Origin: Deinococcus planocerae
GTDB lineage: Bacteria; Deinococcota; Deinococci; Deinococcales; Deinococcaceae
Length of the DNA stretch: 64,000 nt
Direction: 5' to 3'
Assembly: GCF_002869765.1 (NCBI RefSeq)
Contig: NZ_PNOR01000014.1
Span: forward strand, 1 to 64,000
Position numbers and translations under genes: made by a program. Under the pieces are notes generated by a model. That model was given only the letters and a program-made list of their open reading frames with translations, was not told where the DNA came from and ran no database searches. Numbering within the stretch: position 1 is the stretch's first letter; every line of letters starts with the position of its first letter. Positions 36,128 through 44,841 of this stretch are shown here, piece by piece.

Positions 36128-39100
36128 GTGCACGACACGACCGCTGCCTTCGTTCAAGTGCTGGGACGCCCCCGAGTCACCCTCGGCGGGGTGGTCCACC
36201 CCTTCGTCCCCGACAAGCGCCACCAGCTCCTGGCCTACCTCGCCTGTCAGGGGAGCTGGGTCGAGCGCGAGCGGCTCGCGGGCCTGTTCTGGCCGGACCA
36301 TTCCCCGGGGTCGGCGCGGGCCAACCTGCGCCAGCTCCTCACGCTCGTGCGCGGGCTGGCCTGGGTCCCCGGCCTGGAGGTGGACGGTCCCCGCCTGCGC
36401 TGGGCCTTGGGCACGGACTTGGGCGCTTTCCAGCGCGCCGTGGCCGAGCAGGACTGGGCCGCGGCCCTCGCCTGTTACGGCGGCTCGCTGCTCGACGGGC
36501 TGGACGGGGACGGCACGGGCGAGTTTGCGGCCTGGCTGGAACTGACGCGGCGGCGGGTGCACGACGCCTGGCGCGCGGCCCGGCTGAGGCAGGCTGAGGC
36601 GCTGTCGCGCCAGGGCGCCCACCTGGAGGCCGCCGAGCTCCTCTCGCCCCTGCTGGAAGGGGACGAACTCGATGAGGAGGCCCTGCACGCCCGGGTGGGG
36701 GCGCTGTGGCGGGCCGGGGGACACGGGCAGGCCCGGCAGACCCACGCGGCCTTTGTGACGCGGCTGCGCGAGGAGTTGGGGCTGGGACCCACCGCCGAAC
36801 TCGACGCGCTGGGCGAGGCGCTGCGGAGCGGACGGGGGCCGGAGGCGACACCACCAGCCCCCGCCCCGGCGCCTGCCGGACCCGTCCTGCCCGCCGCCAC
36901 GACCTCCTTTGTGGGCCGCGACCTCGAACTCGCCGAGATCACCCGGCGGCTGGCGGACCCCGCCTCCCGCCTGCTCACCCTGGTCGGCCCCGGCGGCGTC
37001 GGCAAGACCCGCCTCGCCCTGGAGGCCGCCCGCGGGCTGGCGGGCGGCTTCCCGGGCGGCGTGTTCTTCGTGCCGCTCGAAGCCCTGGGGGAGGGCGCCC
37101 TCCTCGCCCAGAGCGTGGCGGCGGCCCTGGGGCTGGCCCTTCAGGGTCACGCCGACCCCCTCGCGCAGGTGGCCCGCTTTATCGGTGACAGGCGGCTGCT
37201 CCTCGTCCTCGACAACTTCGAGCACCTGCTGGACGGGGCGCCCCTGGTCCCCGAGCTCCTGCGGCGGTGCCCGGGCCTGCGGCTGCTCGTCACGTCCCGC
37301 GAGCGGCTGGGGGTGGAGGGCGAGTGGCTGCTGCCGCTGGAGGGCCTGGACTACCCGCGAGACGGCAAGCCGGGCCCCGTGGAGGGCGCCGCCTTCGACG
37401 CCGTGGCGCTCTTCTTGGAGCGGGCCCGGCGGGTGAAACCGGACTTCCACCTCACCGCCGAGAACTTCCCCCACCTCCTGCGAGTGTGCCGCCTGGTGGA
37501 GGGCTCGCCGCTGGGCCTGGAACTCGCGGCGGTCTGGGTGCGGCTGCTCCCCATCGCCGAGATCGCCCACGAACTCGGCGAGAACCTCGACTTCCTCTCC
37601 GGCGAGCGGAACCGCTCGAAGCGGCATCAGAACCTGCGGGCGGCCTTTGAGCACTCCTGGCGCCTGCTGACCCCGGGAGAGCAGGAGGTGCTGCGCCGGC
37701 TCGCGGTGTTCCAGGGTGGCTTCCGGCTAGAGGCGGCCAGGCAGGTGGCGGGGGCCAGCCTCGCGGTCCTCGCGGCCCTGACCGACAAGTCGCTGCTGCG
37801 CCGAACGCCGGACGGACGGTACGACCGGCACGCGCTGATCTCGCAGTACACCCGGGAACGTCTCGCCGAGCACCCGGGGGAGGAGGCCGGCGTCCTGGCC
37901 CTGCACGGGCGGTACTCCCTCGCCTTCCTCGTCGAGCAGGGCGGGCTGGTCCGGGGGCCGCGGGGGGAAGCCGCCCTGGCCGCCCTGGACGAGGAGCTGG
38001 AAAACATCCGCCTCGCCTGGACCTGGGCCGCGGGGGGCGAGGGACTCGCGGAACTGCGGCGGGCGGCGGGACCCATCGCGCTCTATTTCGACAGTCATGA
38101 GCGCTACCGGGAGGCCCTCGCGCTCTACGCCCAGGCCGCCGCCGCTTTCGAGGGCCGGCCCGAGGACCAACTCGCCCGGGGAGAGATGCTGGGCCGTCAG
38201 GGCTGGTTCGCCATGCGGCTGGGGCGCCATGAGGAGGCGAGGCGACTGGGCGAGCGCGGGCTGGCGCTGATGCCGCCGGGGAGCCGCTCGGCCATGCCCG
38301 TCACCCGGACCCTGGGGGCGGTCGCCTTCCTGACCGGGGACTACCCGGAGGCCGCGCGGCGCTACCGGGAGACGCTCGCCCTGGCCGAGCGGCACGGGGA
38401 CCCCGACATCCGGGCCCGCGTACTGAACAACCTCGCGTCGCTCGAAACCAGCCTGGGCCACCTGAACGAGGCTGAGGAGGCGGTGGGGGCGCTCCTGGCC
38501 CTCGGCCAGCCCTATTACACCGTCCTGGGGCTGGGGAGCCGGGGCTACCTCGCCCTCACCGCGGGCCGGCTCGCGGAGGCCAGAGCCGCCCTGGAGCGGA
38601 GCCTGACCCTGGCCGGGAAGCACGACTGGCAAGATCACATCCCCGATCTGACCAGGATTTTGGCGACGGTCGCCCACGAGCAGGGCGCCCACGAGGAGGC
38701 GCGCGAGCGGGGCGAGGGGCTGCTCGCCCTCACCCGGGCGAACGACGATCCCCTGATGCTCATCTCCGCCCTACACATCGTGGGCCGGGCGAGCGCCGCC
38801 CTGGGCGATCACCGGGCGGCTTTCCGTCACCTCGGGGAGGGCCTGCGCGTGGCCCTGTCGGTCGGGGAGACCCCGCAATTGCTGGAGGGCCTGATGTACC
38901 TGGCCGAGGCACGCGTGGGGCAGGGCCAGAACCGGGAGGCCGCGCCCCTGCTCCTCCTCGTCCTGTGCCACCCGAGCGCCTACCACCGCCTGAAGGTGCT
39001 GGCCGCGCGCCTCCTGGAGACCCTGCGGCCCCAGCTCACGCCCGGGGAACTGGAGCGGGCCGAGACGCAGGGCGACCCCGCCCGGCTCGGCGCACTCGCC

Positions 39101-39148
39101 TGGGAGGCGCTGGCTGGGCTCGACCTGGCCGGGCACCGGCCCCCCTGA
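36128..39148 (+). CDS. AfsR/SARP-like regulator (BTAD, NB-ARC ATPase, TPR), copy A
   Basis: 1006 residues from GTG 36128 (AGGAG upstream). The N-terminal part is a winged-helix plus bacterial transcriptional activation domain (about 1-245: FVQVLGRPRVTLGG, RHQLLAYLACQG, ARANLRQLLTLVRG). An STAND/NB-ARC ATPase follows, with Walker A GPGGVGKTRLALEAARG (about 286), Walker B RLLLVLDNFEHLL and RNBS TSRERLGVEGEW. The rest (about 560-1006) is TPR-like helices. Such proteins bind direct repeats upstream of target promoters and recruit RNA polymerase; ligand binding or phosphorylation opens the ATPase. It precedes the ABM/PxKF cassette. A paralogue of identical length lies at 52996-56016. Confidence 0.88.
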   Translation: MHDTTAAFVQVLGRPRVTLGGVVHPFVPDKRHQLLAYLACQGSWVERERLAGLFWPDHSPGSARANLRQLLTLVRGLAWVPGLEVDGPRLRWALGTDLGAFQRAVAEQDWAAALACYGGSLLDGLDGDGTGEFAAWLELTRRRVHDAWRAARLRQAEALSRQGAHLEAAELLSPLLEGDELDEEALHARVGALWRAGGHGQARQTHAAFVTRLREELGLGPTAELDALGEALRSGRGPEATPPAPAPAPAGPVLPAATTSFVGRDLELAEITRRLADPASRLLTLVGPGGVGKTRLALEAARGLAGGFPGGVFFVPLEALGEGALLAQSVAAALGLALQGHADPLAQVARFIGDRRLLLVLDNFEHLLDGAPLVPELLRRCPGLRLLVTSRERLGVEGEWLLPLEGLDYPRDGKPGPVEGAAFDAVALFLERARRVKPDFHLTAENFPHLLRVCRLVEGSPLGLELAAVWVRLLPIAEIAHELGENLDFLSGERNRSKRHQNLRAAFEHSWRLLTPGEQEVLRRLAVFQGGFRLEAARQVAGASLAVLAALTDKSLLRRTPDGRYDRHALISQYTRERLAEHPGEEAGVLALHGRYSLAFLVEQGGLVRGPRGEAALAALDEELENIRLAWTWAAGGEGLAELRRAAGPIALYFDSHERYREALALYAQAAAAFEGRPEDQLARGEMLGRQGWFAMRLGRHEEARRLGERGLALMPPGSRSAMPVTRTLGAVAFLTGDYPEAARRYRETLALAERHGDPDIRARVLNNLASLETSLGHLNEAEEAVGALLALGQPYYTVLGLGSRGYLALTAGRLAEARAALERSLTLAGKHDWQDHIPDLTRILATVAHEQGAHEEARERGEGLLALTRANDDPLMLISALHIVGRASAALGDHRAAFRHLGEGLRVALSVGETPQLLEGLMYLAEARVGQGQNREAAPLLLLVLCHPSAYHRLKVLAARLLETLRPQLTPGELERAETQGDPARLGALAWEALAGLDLAGHRPP

Positions 39149-39310
39149 CTCCACCCCGAGGGTGCCTGTGGGCCGCGGGCCTCCCCAGTGCACGGTGGGG
39201 CGTCCTGCCGGGCGCCGCGGGGAGTTCCCCTCTTTGTCTAGACAGGACGCCGAAAAGTCAAGGTAAGCCGAAGGCGTCTGGACGCGTCTTTTTCACACCG
39301 CCGGGGCGAC

Positions 39311-39371
39311 CGTGAAATGACCCCCGGAGAAACGTGAAGTGAGGCCACGTTTTCCCGGGCTTCACATCACG
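39311..39371 (+). promoter_or_regulatory. CGTGA repeats upstream of ABM/PxKF cassette A
   Basis: CGTGAAATGA (39311) and CGTGAAGTGA (39333) are direct repeats 22 bp apart, two helical turns. CGTGATGTGA lies on the opposite strand at 39371-39362. SARP-family regulators typically bind direct repeats in register with 11-bp turns. The remainder of 39149-39486 shows no gene. Confidence 0.5.
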
Positions 39372-39486
39372 CCCCTTTTTCCACTCTTAAGACCACATTC
39401 ATCAACTCGGGTGGTGGGCCGGGAGGGGAGCAGAGGGTGATGCGAACAGGACGGGTCTGGAGGGTCCCGGTGCGGGGGGAGGAGCG

Positions 39487-39804
39487 ATGCACGCGCGGGT
39501 CGTGACGGTGCAGATTCGCCCCGCCAAGATGCGCGGCGCGGTCCTGATCTACCGGGAGGTGGTGTTGCCCCTGCTGCAAGCCCAGCCGGGGTTGTGCGAG
39601 GCGCGGCTGCTGACCGACGAGCACACGGGGCGGGGCCTGCTGGTGACGCTCTGGGCGAACGAGGCGGCGATGCAGGCGGTGGAGGCGCGGGGGGTGTTTC
39701 ACGAGGAGATCGCGCACTTCCAGCCGGTGCTGGGATCGCCGCCCAGCCGCGAGTGTTACGAGGTCAGCGTGTCGGCGGGAGGGCACGGGGGAGGAAGCCA
39801 CTGA
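39487..39804 (+). CDS. ABM-like (antibiotic biosynthesis monooxygenase fold) small protein
   Basis: 105 residues; ATG preceded by GGAGGAG. It has the ferredoxin-like dimeric alpha/beta-barrel pattern of the ABM superfamily: a first strand (ARVVTVQIRP), helix (AVLIYREVVLPLLQAQPG), LCEARLLTDEHTGRGLLVTLWANEAAMQAVEARG, and a last strand after the HFQPVLG turn. There is no signal peptide, so it is cytoplasmic. Members include heme-degrading and quinol monooxygenases as well as non-catalytic proteins. A broken near-duplicate lies at 56366, in both cases next to a PxKF lipoprotein gene. Confidence 0.75.
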   Translation: MHARVVTVQIRPAKMRGAVLIYREVVLPLLQAQPGLCEARLLTDEHTGRGLLVTLWANEAAMQAVEARGVFHEEIAHFQPVLGSPPSRECYEVSVSAGGHGGGSH

Positions 39805-39870
39805 GCGGAATCACGAGGCAGACCCGGAGGCCCGAGACCATGCGCCGACACTCAAGAGAAGAGGGATGAC

Positions 39871-41874
39871 ATGAAAAAGCAAACCCTGCTGTGCACCGGA
39901 CTCCTCGCCCTGCTGGCCGCCTGTGGGCAACAGACCGCCTCCACGCCCCAGACCGGAAGTACCCCGGCGGCGCAGGCGCCCACGAAGAGCCAGCTCAAAG
40001 CCCAGGATTTGACCCTGACGGTGACGAACACCAACGACAACGGCGACGGTTCGCTGCGTCAGGCGATTCTGAACGCCAACACCAACCTCGGCGCCGACAC
40101 CATTACCTTCAGCCTGACCGGCCCCGGCACGATCAACCTCCTGAGCCCACTGCCGACCGTGGCCGACGCGCTGACGATCAACGGGCCGGGCGCGGCCAAG
40201 CTGAGCATCAGCGGGGGTGGCAAGGTGCGCGTGTTGGAGGTGGGCGCGACCACGGTCGCCGTGAGCGGCGTGACGATTACCGGTGGATACGCAAAAAACG
40301 AAAATGGCGGCGGCATCAATGTCCTCACCGGCGGGACGCTCACCCTAACCAACAGTGTCCTGAGCACGAACCTGGCCTCAAACGGCGGCGGACTCTACAA
40401 CGGCGGCACGGCGACGGTGACGGGCAGCACGCTGAGCGGCAACGGCCGCTTCAGCAATGGCGCCAGCTATGGCGAGGGCGGCGGCATCGCCAACGCGGGC
40501 ACGTTGACGGTCACGAACAGCACCTTGAGCGGCAATCAGGGCTACAACGGCGCCGGCATCGACAATCGGGGCGGCGCGGTGACGGTCACGAACAGCACCC
40601 TGAACGGCAACGTGGCCTATAGTGACGGCAGCGCCATCCGCAGCAACAACGGCACGACCACGCTCCAGAACACGATCATCGCCGGCAGCGTTTCGCCGTC
40701 GTGTTCGGGATCGTTCAAGGACGGCGGCGGCAACCTCCACTACAACATCAAATACGGCGGCGCCCCCGACCCCAGTTGCCCCGGCGTCCGGGCCGACCCC
40801 AAGCTCGGTCCGCTCCAGGACAACGGTGGTGCGACATGGACGCACGCGCTGCTGGCGGGCAGCGCGGCCATCGACGCCATCCCCGCCGCCAGTTGCGCCG
40901 TGACCACCGATCAGCGCGGCGTGACCCGTCCGCAGGGCGCGGCGTGTGACATCGGCGCCTTCGAGGTGAACCGCCCGCCGAGCGTCACCGTGGAGCAGGG
41001 CAGCACCCAGGCCGACCCGACCAACACCCTACCGCTGGTGTTCACCGCGACCTTCAGCCAGGACGTGAGCGGCTTCGATGCTGGCGACGTGTCCCTGACC
41101 GGCACGGCCAACCTCAGCGGCGCGAGGGTCACCGTCAGCGGCGGGCCGCGCGTGTACACGCTCAGCGTGAGCGGGGTGACGGGCAGCGGCACGGTCAGCG
41201 CCTCGGTCGCCGCGAACGGGGCGACGGACGCAACGGGCAACCCCAACACCGCCTCGACGAGCACCGACAACACCGTCACCTACGACGGTACCGCCCCCAC
41301 CATCACCCTGACCTCCCCGACCGAGGGGGCAATCTCTACCCTGGGGCAGACGGTGAACGCTGCCTACACCTGCACCGACGCGGGTTCGGGGCTGGCCTCC
41401 TGCGTGGGGACCGTGGCGAACGGCACGCCCATCGACACCGCCTCGGTCGGCTCCAAAACCTTCACCGTGACCGCCACCGACAGGGCCGGAAATACGACGA
41501 ATCAGACGGCGACGTACAACGTCATCTACCCCTTCCGGGGCTTCCTCCAGCCGGTGGACAACCTGCCGACGGTCAACACGGTCAAGGCAGGAAGCAGCGT
41601 GCCGGTGAAGTTCAGCCTGAGTGGCAACCGGGGCCTGAACATCCTGGCGCAGGGCTCGCCCAAGGTCAGTGTCATCCCGTGTGACGGCAGTGCGCCCGCC
41701 GACGAGATCGAGCAGACGCTGGCGACGAGTAGCAGCGGTCTGAGCTACGACGCGGGCACGGACACCTACAGCTACACGTGGAAGACGGACAAGAGCTGGG
41801 CGGGGACCTGCCGCCAGTTGAACGTCCTGCTCGTGGACGGCACCTCGCACCCCGCCACCTTCAAGTTCCGCTGA
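39871..41874 (+). CDS. lipoprotein with right-handed beta-helix and PxKF domain, copy A
   Basis: 667 residues. Lipoprotein signal (KQTLLCTGLLALLAAC). Residues about 45-370 resemble CSLREA/choice-of-anchor Q beta-helix proteins, with NTNDNGDGSLRQAI and many GGG-N-G/T-L-T-V-T-N-S-T-L-S-G-N turns, ending in RGVTRPQGAACDIGAFE. Two Ig-like modules follow (VTVEQGSTQADPT..., then APTITLTSP). The last 111 residues form a PxKF domain (PVKF near 578; Cys pair PCDGS and GTCRQL). Predicted to be anchored outside the cell. It is 66 bp after the ABM gene. Confidence 0.82.
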   Translation: MKKQTLLCTGLLALLAACGQQTASTPQTGSTPAAQAPTKSQLKAQDLTLTVTNTNDNGDGSLRQAILNANTNLGADTITFSLTGPGTINLLSPLPTVADALTINGPGAAKLSISGGGKVRVLEVGATTVAVSGVTITGGYAKNENGGGINVLTGGTLTLTNSVLSTNLASNGGGLYNGGTATVTGSTLSGNGRFSNGASYGEGGGIANAGTLTVTNSTLSGNQGYNGAGIDNRGGAVTVTNSTLNGNVAYSDGSAIRSNNGTTTLQNTIIAGSVSPSCSGSFKDGGGNLHYNIKYGGAPDPSCPGVRADPKLGPLQDNGGATWTHALLAGSAAIDAIPAASCAVTTDQRGVTRPQGAACDIGAFEVNRPPSVTVEQGSTQADPTNTLPLVFTATFSQDVSGFDAGDVSLTGTANLSGARVTVSGGPRVYTLSVSGVTGSGTVSASVAANGATDATGNPNTASTSTDNTVTYDGTAPTITLTSPTEGAISTLGQTVNAAYTCTDAGSGLASCVGTVANGTPIDTASVGSKTFTVTATDRAGNTTNQTATYNVIYPFRGFLQPVDNLPTVNTVKAGSSVPVKFSLSGNRGLNILAQGSPKVSVIPCDGSAPADEIEQTLATSSSGLSYDAGTDTYSYTWKTDKSWAGTCRQLNVLLVDGTSHPATFKFR

Positions 41875-42128
41875 TGACGGGTTGACCCTGCCGGAGCCCG
41901 AACGTGAACGGGCACCCGGGCGCGGCCAAGACAGGACCGCAGCGGGGAGCGAGCGCCAGCACGCCGGACCGGGAACAGGCGGAGGGGCTGTCGCGTCAGG
42001 GGGAACGCCCGGGGTGCCGCGCACCTCCAGCCGGGGTCCGGCACCCCACCCGCCCGCGAGGACGGTGACATGAGCGTGACGGCATGAACGCGCGCCAGGC
42101 GTGCGCAGACAGAAAGGAACTCCCGACC

Positions 42129-43421
42129 ATGAGCCACAACGCCAGCACCCCGTCCCATTCCCCCGCCCTCCGGGCCGCACTTCCGGTGGCCCTCACGGCA
42201 GCGCTCACGGGCCTCGCCCTCCTCAGCCTGGCCGCCTGTGCCCCGAGGGCCATGAGCCCGACGACGCAAACCGCCCCGACCTCCCACCCCACCGCGATCA
42301 TCGTGGCCTCGACGAACGACCCGCTGCGGGTGCCTGGCAGCGACGGCCTGGAGCACCTGGAATACGACCTGCTCTTCACCAACGTCTTCACCGCGCCGGT
42401 CACGCTCACCTCGGTCGAGGTGTTGGATGGGCCGGGGGGCCGCTCGTTGCTGAAGCTCGAAGGTCCGGCTCTGGGTGCCGTCACCCGGCAGGGCACCGGC
42501 CTGAGTAACGCCCTTCCCGCCGGGCAGGCCGCCCCGGGGGAGGCGATGAACCCCATCCCCGAGCGGAGTACAGCGAGCGCCATCCTCGGTGTCGTGGTGC
42601 CCAGGGGGCAGGTGCCCGCCCGGCTCACGCACCGCATCACCTACAGCTTCCCCCCGGACGCGCGCGGCACCTCGGCCATCGGCAGCCTCACCGTGGACGG
42701 CCCCGACCTCACGGTGCAGCGTCGCGCCGCCGTCGTGATCGCCCCGCCACTGCGCGGCCCGGGGTGGTTCAACCTCGTGGGCTGCTGCGCCGCTTCCGCC
42801 CTGCACCGCTACCTCCAGCTCGTGGAGGGCGGCCACCGCTACCTCAAGCCCGAGTCCTTCGCCATCGACTGGGTGCTGATGAAGGACGGCGGGCTCTTCA
42901 GCGGCGACGGGAGCAAGAACGAGCAGTGGTACGGCTTCGGCGCCGAGGTGGTCGCGGCGGCAGACGGCACGGTCGTGTACACCCGCAACGACATGCCCGA
43001 GACCGACATCGGCGACCGCAGCCCGGCCAGCGTCAAGGCGCCGAAGGACTACATCGGCAACAGCGTGGTCGTGCAGATGCGGCAGGGCGTGTGGGCGACC
43101 TACGCGCACCTCCAGACCGGCAGCGTAACCGTGAAGGTGGGCGACCGGGTGAGGACCGGGCAGCCGCTCGGGAAACTGGGCAGCAGCGGCAACTCGACCG
43201 CCCCGCACCTGCACTTCCAGCTTGGCGACGGGCCCGACAACACGACCGCCAACAGCGTGCCCTTCGTGATCGACCGCTACACCCTGGTGGGCACGGTGGA
43301 CCCGGCGGCCGTGGCGGCGCAGGAGGGCGGCGACGCCCCGCCGCGCTTCACGGTGATCGGCCCGGCCCGGCCCGGGGACGGCACGCTGCCGCTCTTCTTC
43401 ACCGTCGCCGACTTCCGGTGA
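42129..43421 (+). CDS. M23-family metallopeptidase lipoprotein
   Basis: 430 residues from ATG 42129. Lipobox LLSLAAC. A beta-rich N-terminal domain (about 60-200) is followed by an M23/lysostaphin-like domain: FAIDWVLM, WYGFGAEVVAAADGTVVYT, GNSVVVQM, TYAHLQTGSVTVKVGDRVRTG and HLHFQLGDGP. HLH supplies one zinc ligand and the DW/His region another. In typical M23 enzymes the first ligand is a His where this subgroup has a more distant His/Asp. Probable peptidoglycan-crosslink hydrolase or a remodelling factor at the surface. First of a run of exported genes. Confidence 0.85.
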   Translation: MSHNASTPSHSPALRAALPVALTAALTGLALLSLAACAPRAMSPTTQTAPTSHPTAIIVASTNDPLRVPGSDGLEHLEYDLLFTNVFTAPVTLTSVEVLDGPGGRSLLKLEGPALGAVTRQGTGLSNALPAGQAAPGEAMNPIPERSTASAILGVVVPRGQVPARLTHRITYSFPPDARGTSAIGSLTVDGPDLTVQRRAAVVIAPPLRGPGWFNLVGCCAASALHRYLQLVEGGHRYLKPESFAIDWVLMKDGGLFSGDGSKNEQWYGFGAEVVAAADGTVVYTRNDMPETDIGDRSPASVKAPKDYIGNSVVVQMRQGVWATYAHLQTGSVTVKVGDRVRTGQPLGKLGSSGNSTAPHLHFQLGDGPDNTTANSVPFVIDRYTLVGTVDPAAVAAQEGGDAPPRFTVIGPARPGDGTLPLFFTVADFR

Positions 43422-43518
43422 TGGCCGGCGTGAGCCCGGTGGGAGGGCGTCCCCCCACGACCGGCCACTGGACAGACCACCCGCAGCCGAGCCCCGGCAG
43501 GCTCCAGAAGGAGAAGAC

Positions 43519-44694
43519 GTGAGGAACCTCATTGCCCCCCAGCAGGCGGCAAGGTCGCTGCCAAAGTCCCGGTCGGCGCGCCGGGCGTGGCGCATCCCCG
43601 GCGTACTCACGGCGGTCACACTCGCATTGATCGCGCTCTCGCCGGGCACTTCCGCTCGCTCGGAGGTCCCGGGAGTCATCACCGAGTTCGCCCTCTCGTA
43701 CCCCAACCCTTCCCCGTCCAGCCACGCGCACGGCGGGTCCACCCACGAGATCACCTTCGACCCGCGGGGCGACGGCACGTTCTGGGTGACGGCACCGGAA
43801 CACGATGCGGTCGTCCACCTGACCCGGGACGGGAAGGCCACCTCCTTCCAGATGCCCCCGGGCAGCGCCCCACACGGCATCGTCTTCGACGCGGCGGGTC
43901 AGCTCTGGGTGAGCCTGGAGGACGCCGGGGTGGTCGTGCGCCTCGACCCCAGCGGCAAGATCGTGTCCCGGTACGACGTGCGCCTGGCCTGCGCCTCCTG
44001 CCCCGAGAAGATCAACACGCACCCGCACGGGCTGACCGTGGGCGCCGACGGCAAGACGCTCTGGTTCACCGGCAAGGCGACCGGCACGGTGGGCCGGATC
44101 ACGCCGGACGGCCAGGTGCGGACCTTTCCCCTGGCGACGGTCGGCAGCGTGCCCATCTACATCGAGGCCGGTCCCGACGGCAATATGTGGGTGACGGAAC
44201 TCGTCGGGAACGCGATTGCGCGCGTGACCCCGCAGGGGGTGGTCACGGAGTTTCCCATCCCCACCCCGAACAGCCGCCCCATCGCGCTCGTGCCGGACCC
44301 GGGGGGCCGCGCCCTGTGGTTGACCGAGGAGGCCGGGAACCGGGTGGGCCGGATCGACCTCGGCGGCAAGATCACCGAGTTCGCCGTCCCGAAGACGCAG
44401 AACAACGTCATCCTCGCCGGGCTGGCGTTCGACCGCGCGCAGAACCTGTGGGTGCAGCAGTACGTCGATGAGAACAACCCCGACCCCCCCGGACCGGATC
44501 ACCTCGTCAGGATCGACCGCGCCGTTCTCGCGGCAGGGACGCCCAGCTCTCCGGGAGCCGCCTTCACCTTCTTCGAGGTCCCGACCCGGCAGACGGTCAT
44601 GCACCGGATCATCCGCGGCCCGCAGGGAGAGCTGTGGTTCACCGAGCTGAAGGCGGACCGGGTGGGTCGGCTGATCCCGCCTCAGACGCGCTGA
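43519..44694 (+). CDS. virginiamycin B lyase-like beta-propeller protein
   Basis: 391 residues; GTG 43519 with AAGGAG upstream. N-terminal signal or anchor helix (IPGVLTAVTLALIALSPGTSA), then seven-bladed propeller repeats of the Vgb type: PHGIVFDAAGQLWVSLEDAG, PHGLTVGADGKTLWFTGKATG, IYIEAGPDGNMWVTELVGN and LWLTEEAGNRVGRIDLGGK. True Vgb linearises streptogramin B through a catalytic His; many propellers of this family are not lyases. Likely extracytoplasmic; substrate unknown. Confidence 0.82.
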   Translation: MRNLIAPQQAARSLPKSRSARRAWRIPGVLTAVTLALIALSPGTSARSEVPGVITEFALSYPNPSPSSHAHGGSTHEITFDPRGDGTFWVTAPEHDAVVHLTRDGKATSFQMPPGSAPHGIVFDAAGQLWVSLEDAGVVVRLDPSGKIVSRYDVRLACASCPEKINTHPHGLTVGADGKTLWFTGKATGTVGRITPDGQVRTFPLATVGSVPIYIEAGPDGNMWVTELVGNAIARVTPQGVVTEFPIPTPNSRPIALVPDPGGRALWLTEEAGNRVGRIDLGGKITEFAVPKTQNNVILAGLAFDRAQNLWVQQYVDENNPDPPGPDHLVRIDRAVLAAGTPSSPGAAFTFFEVPTRQTVMHRIIRGPQGELWFTELKADRVGRLIPPQTR

Positions 44695-44841
44695 CGACTT
44701 TCGGCACCTTGAGGAGCCCTCACGAAGCCGCGTGCCCTGCGAACCCTGGGAGGGAACTGAATGCCCGGAAAGCACACTTCAGCCCCAGCCGTCCCCGCCG
44801 CACGCCCCGCACCTCAACGCCCCACCCCGGGAGGGAACCGT

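Noticed and set aside
43519..44694. Annotation as an antibiotic resistance gene (streptogramin B lyase)
   Set aside because: Only the propeller repeats support it; the protein is exported and most such propellers are not known to be lyases.
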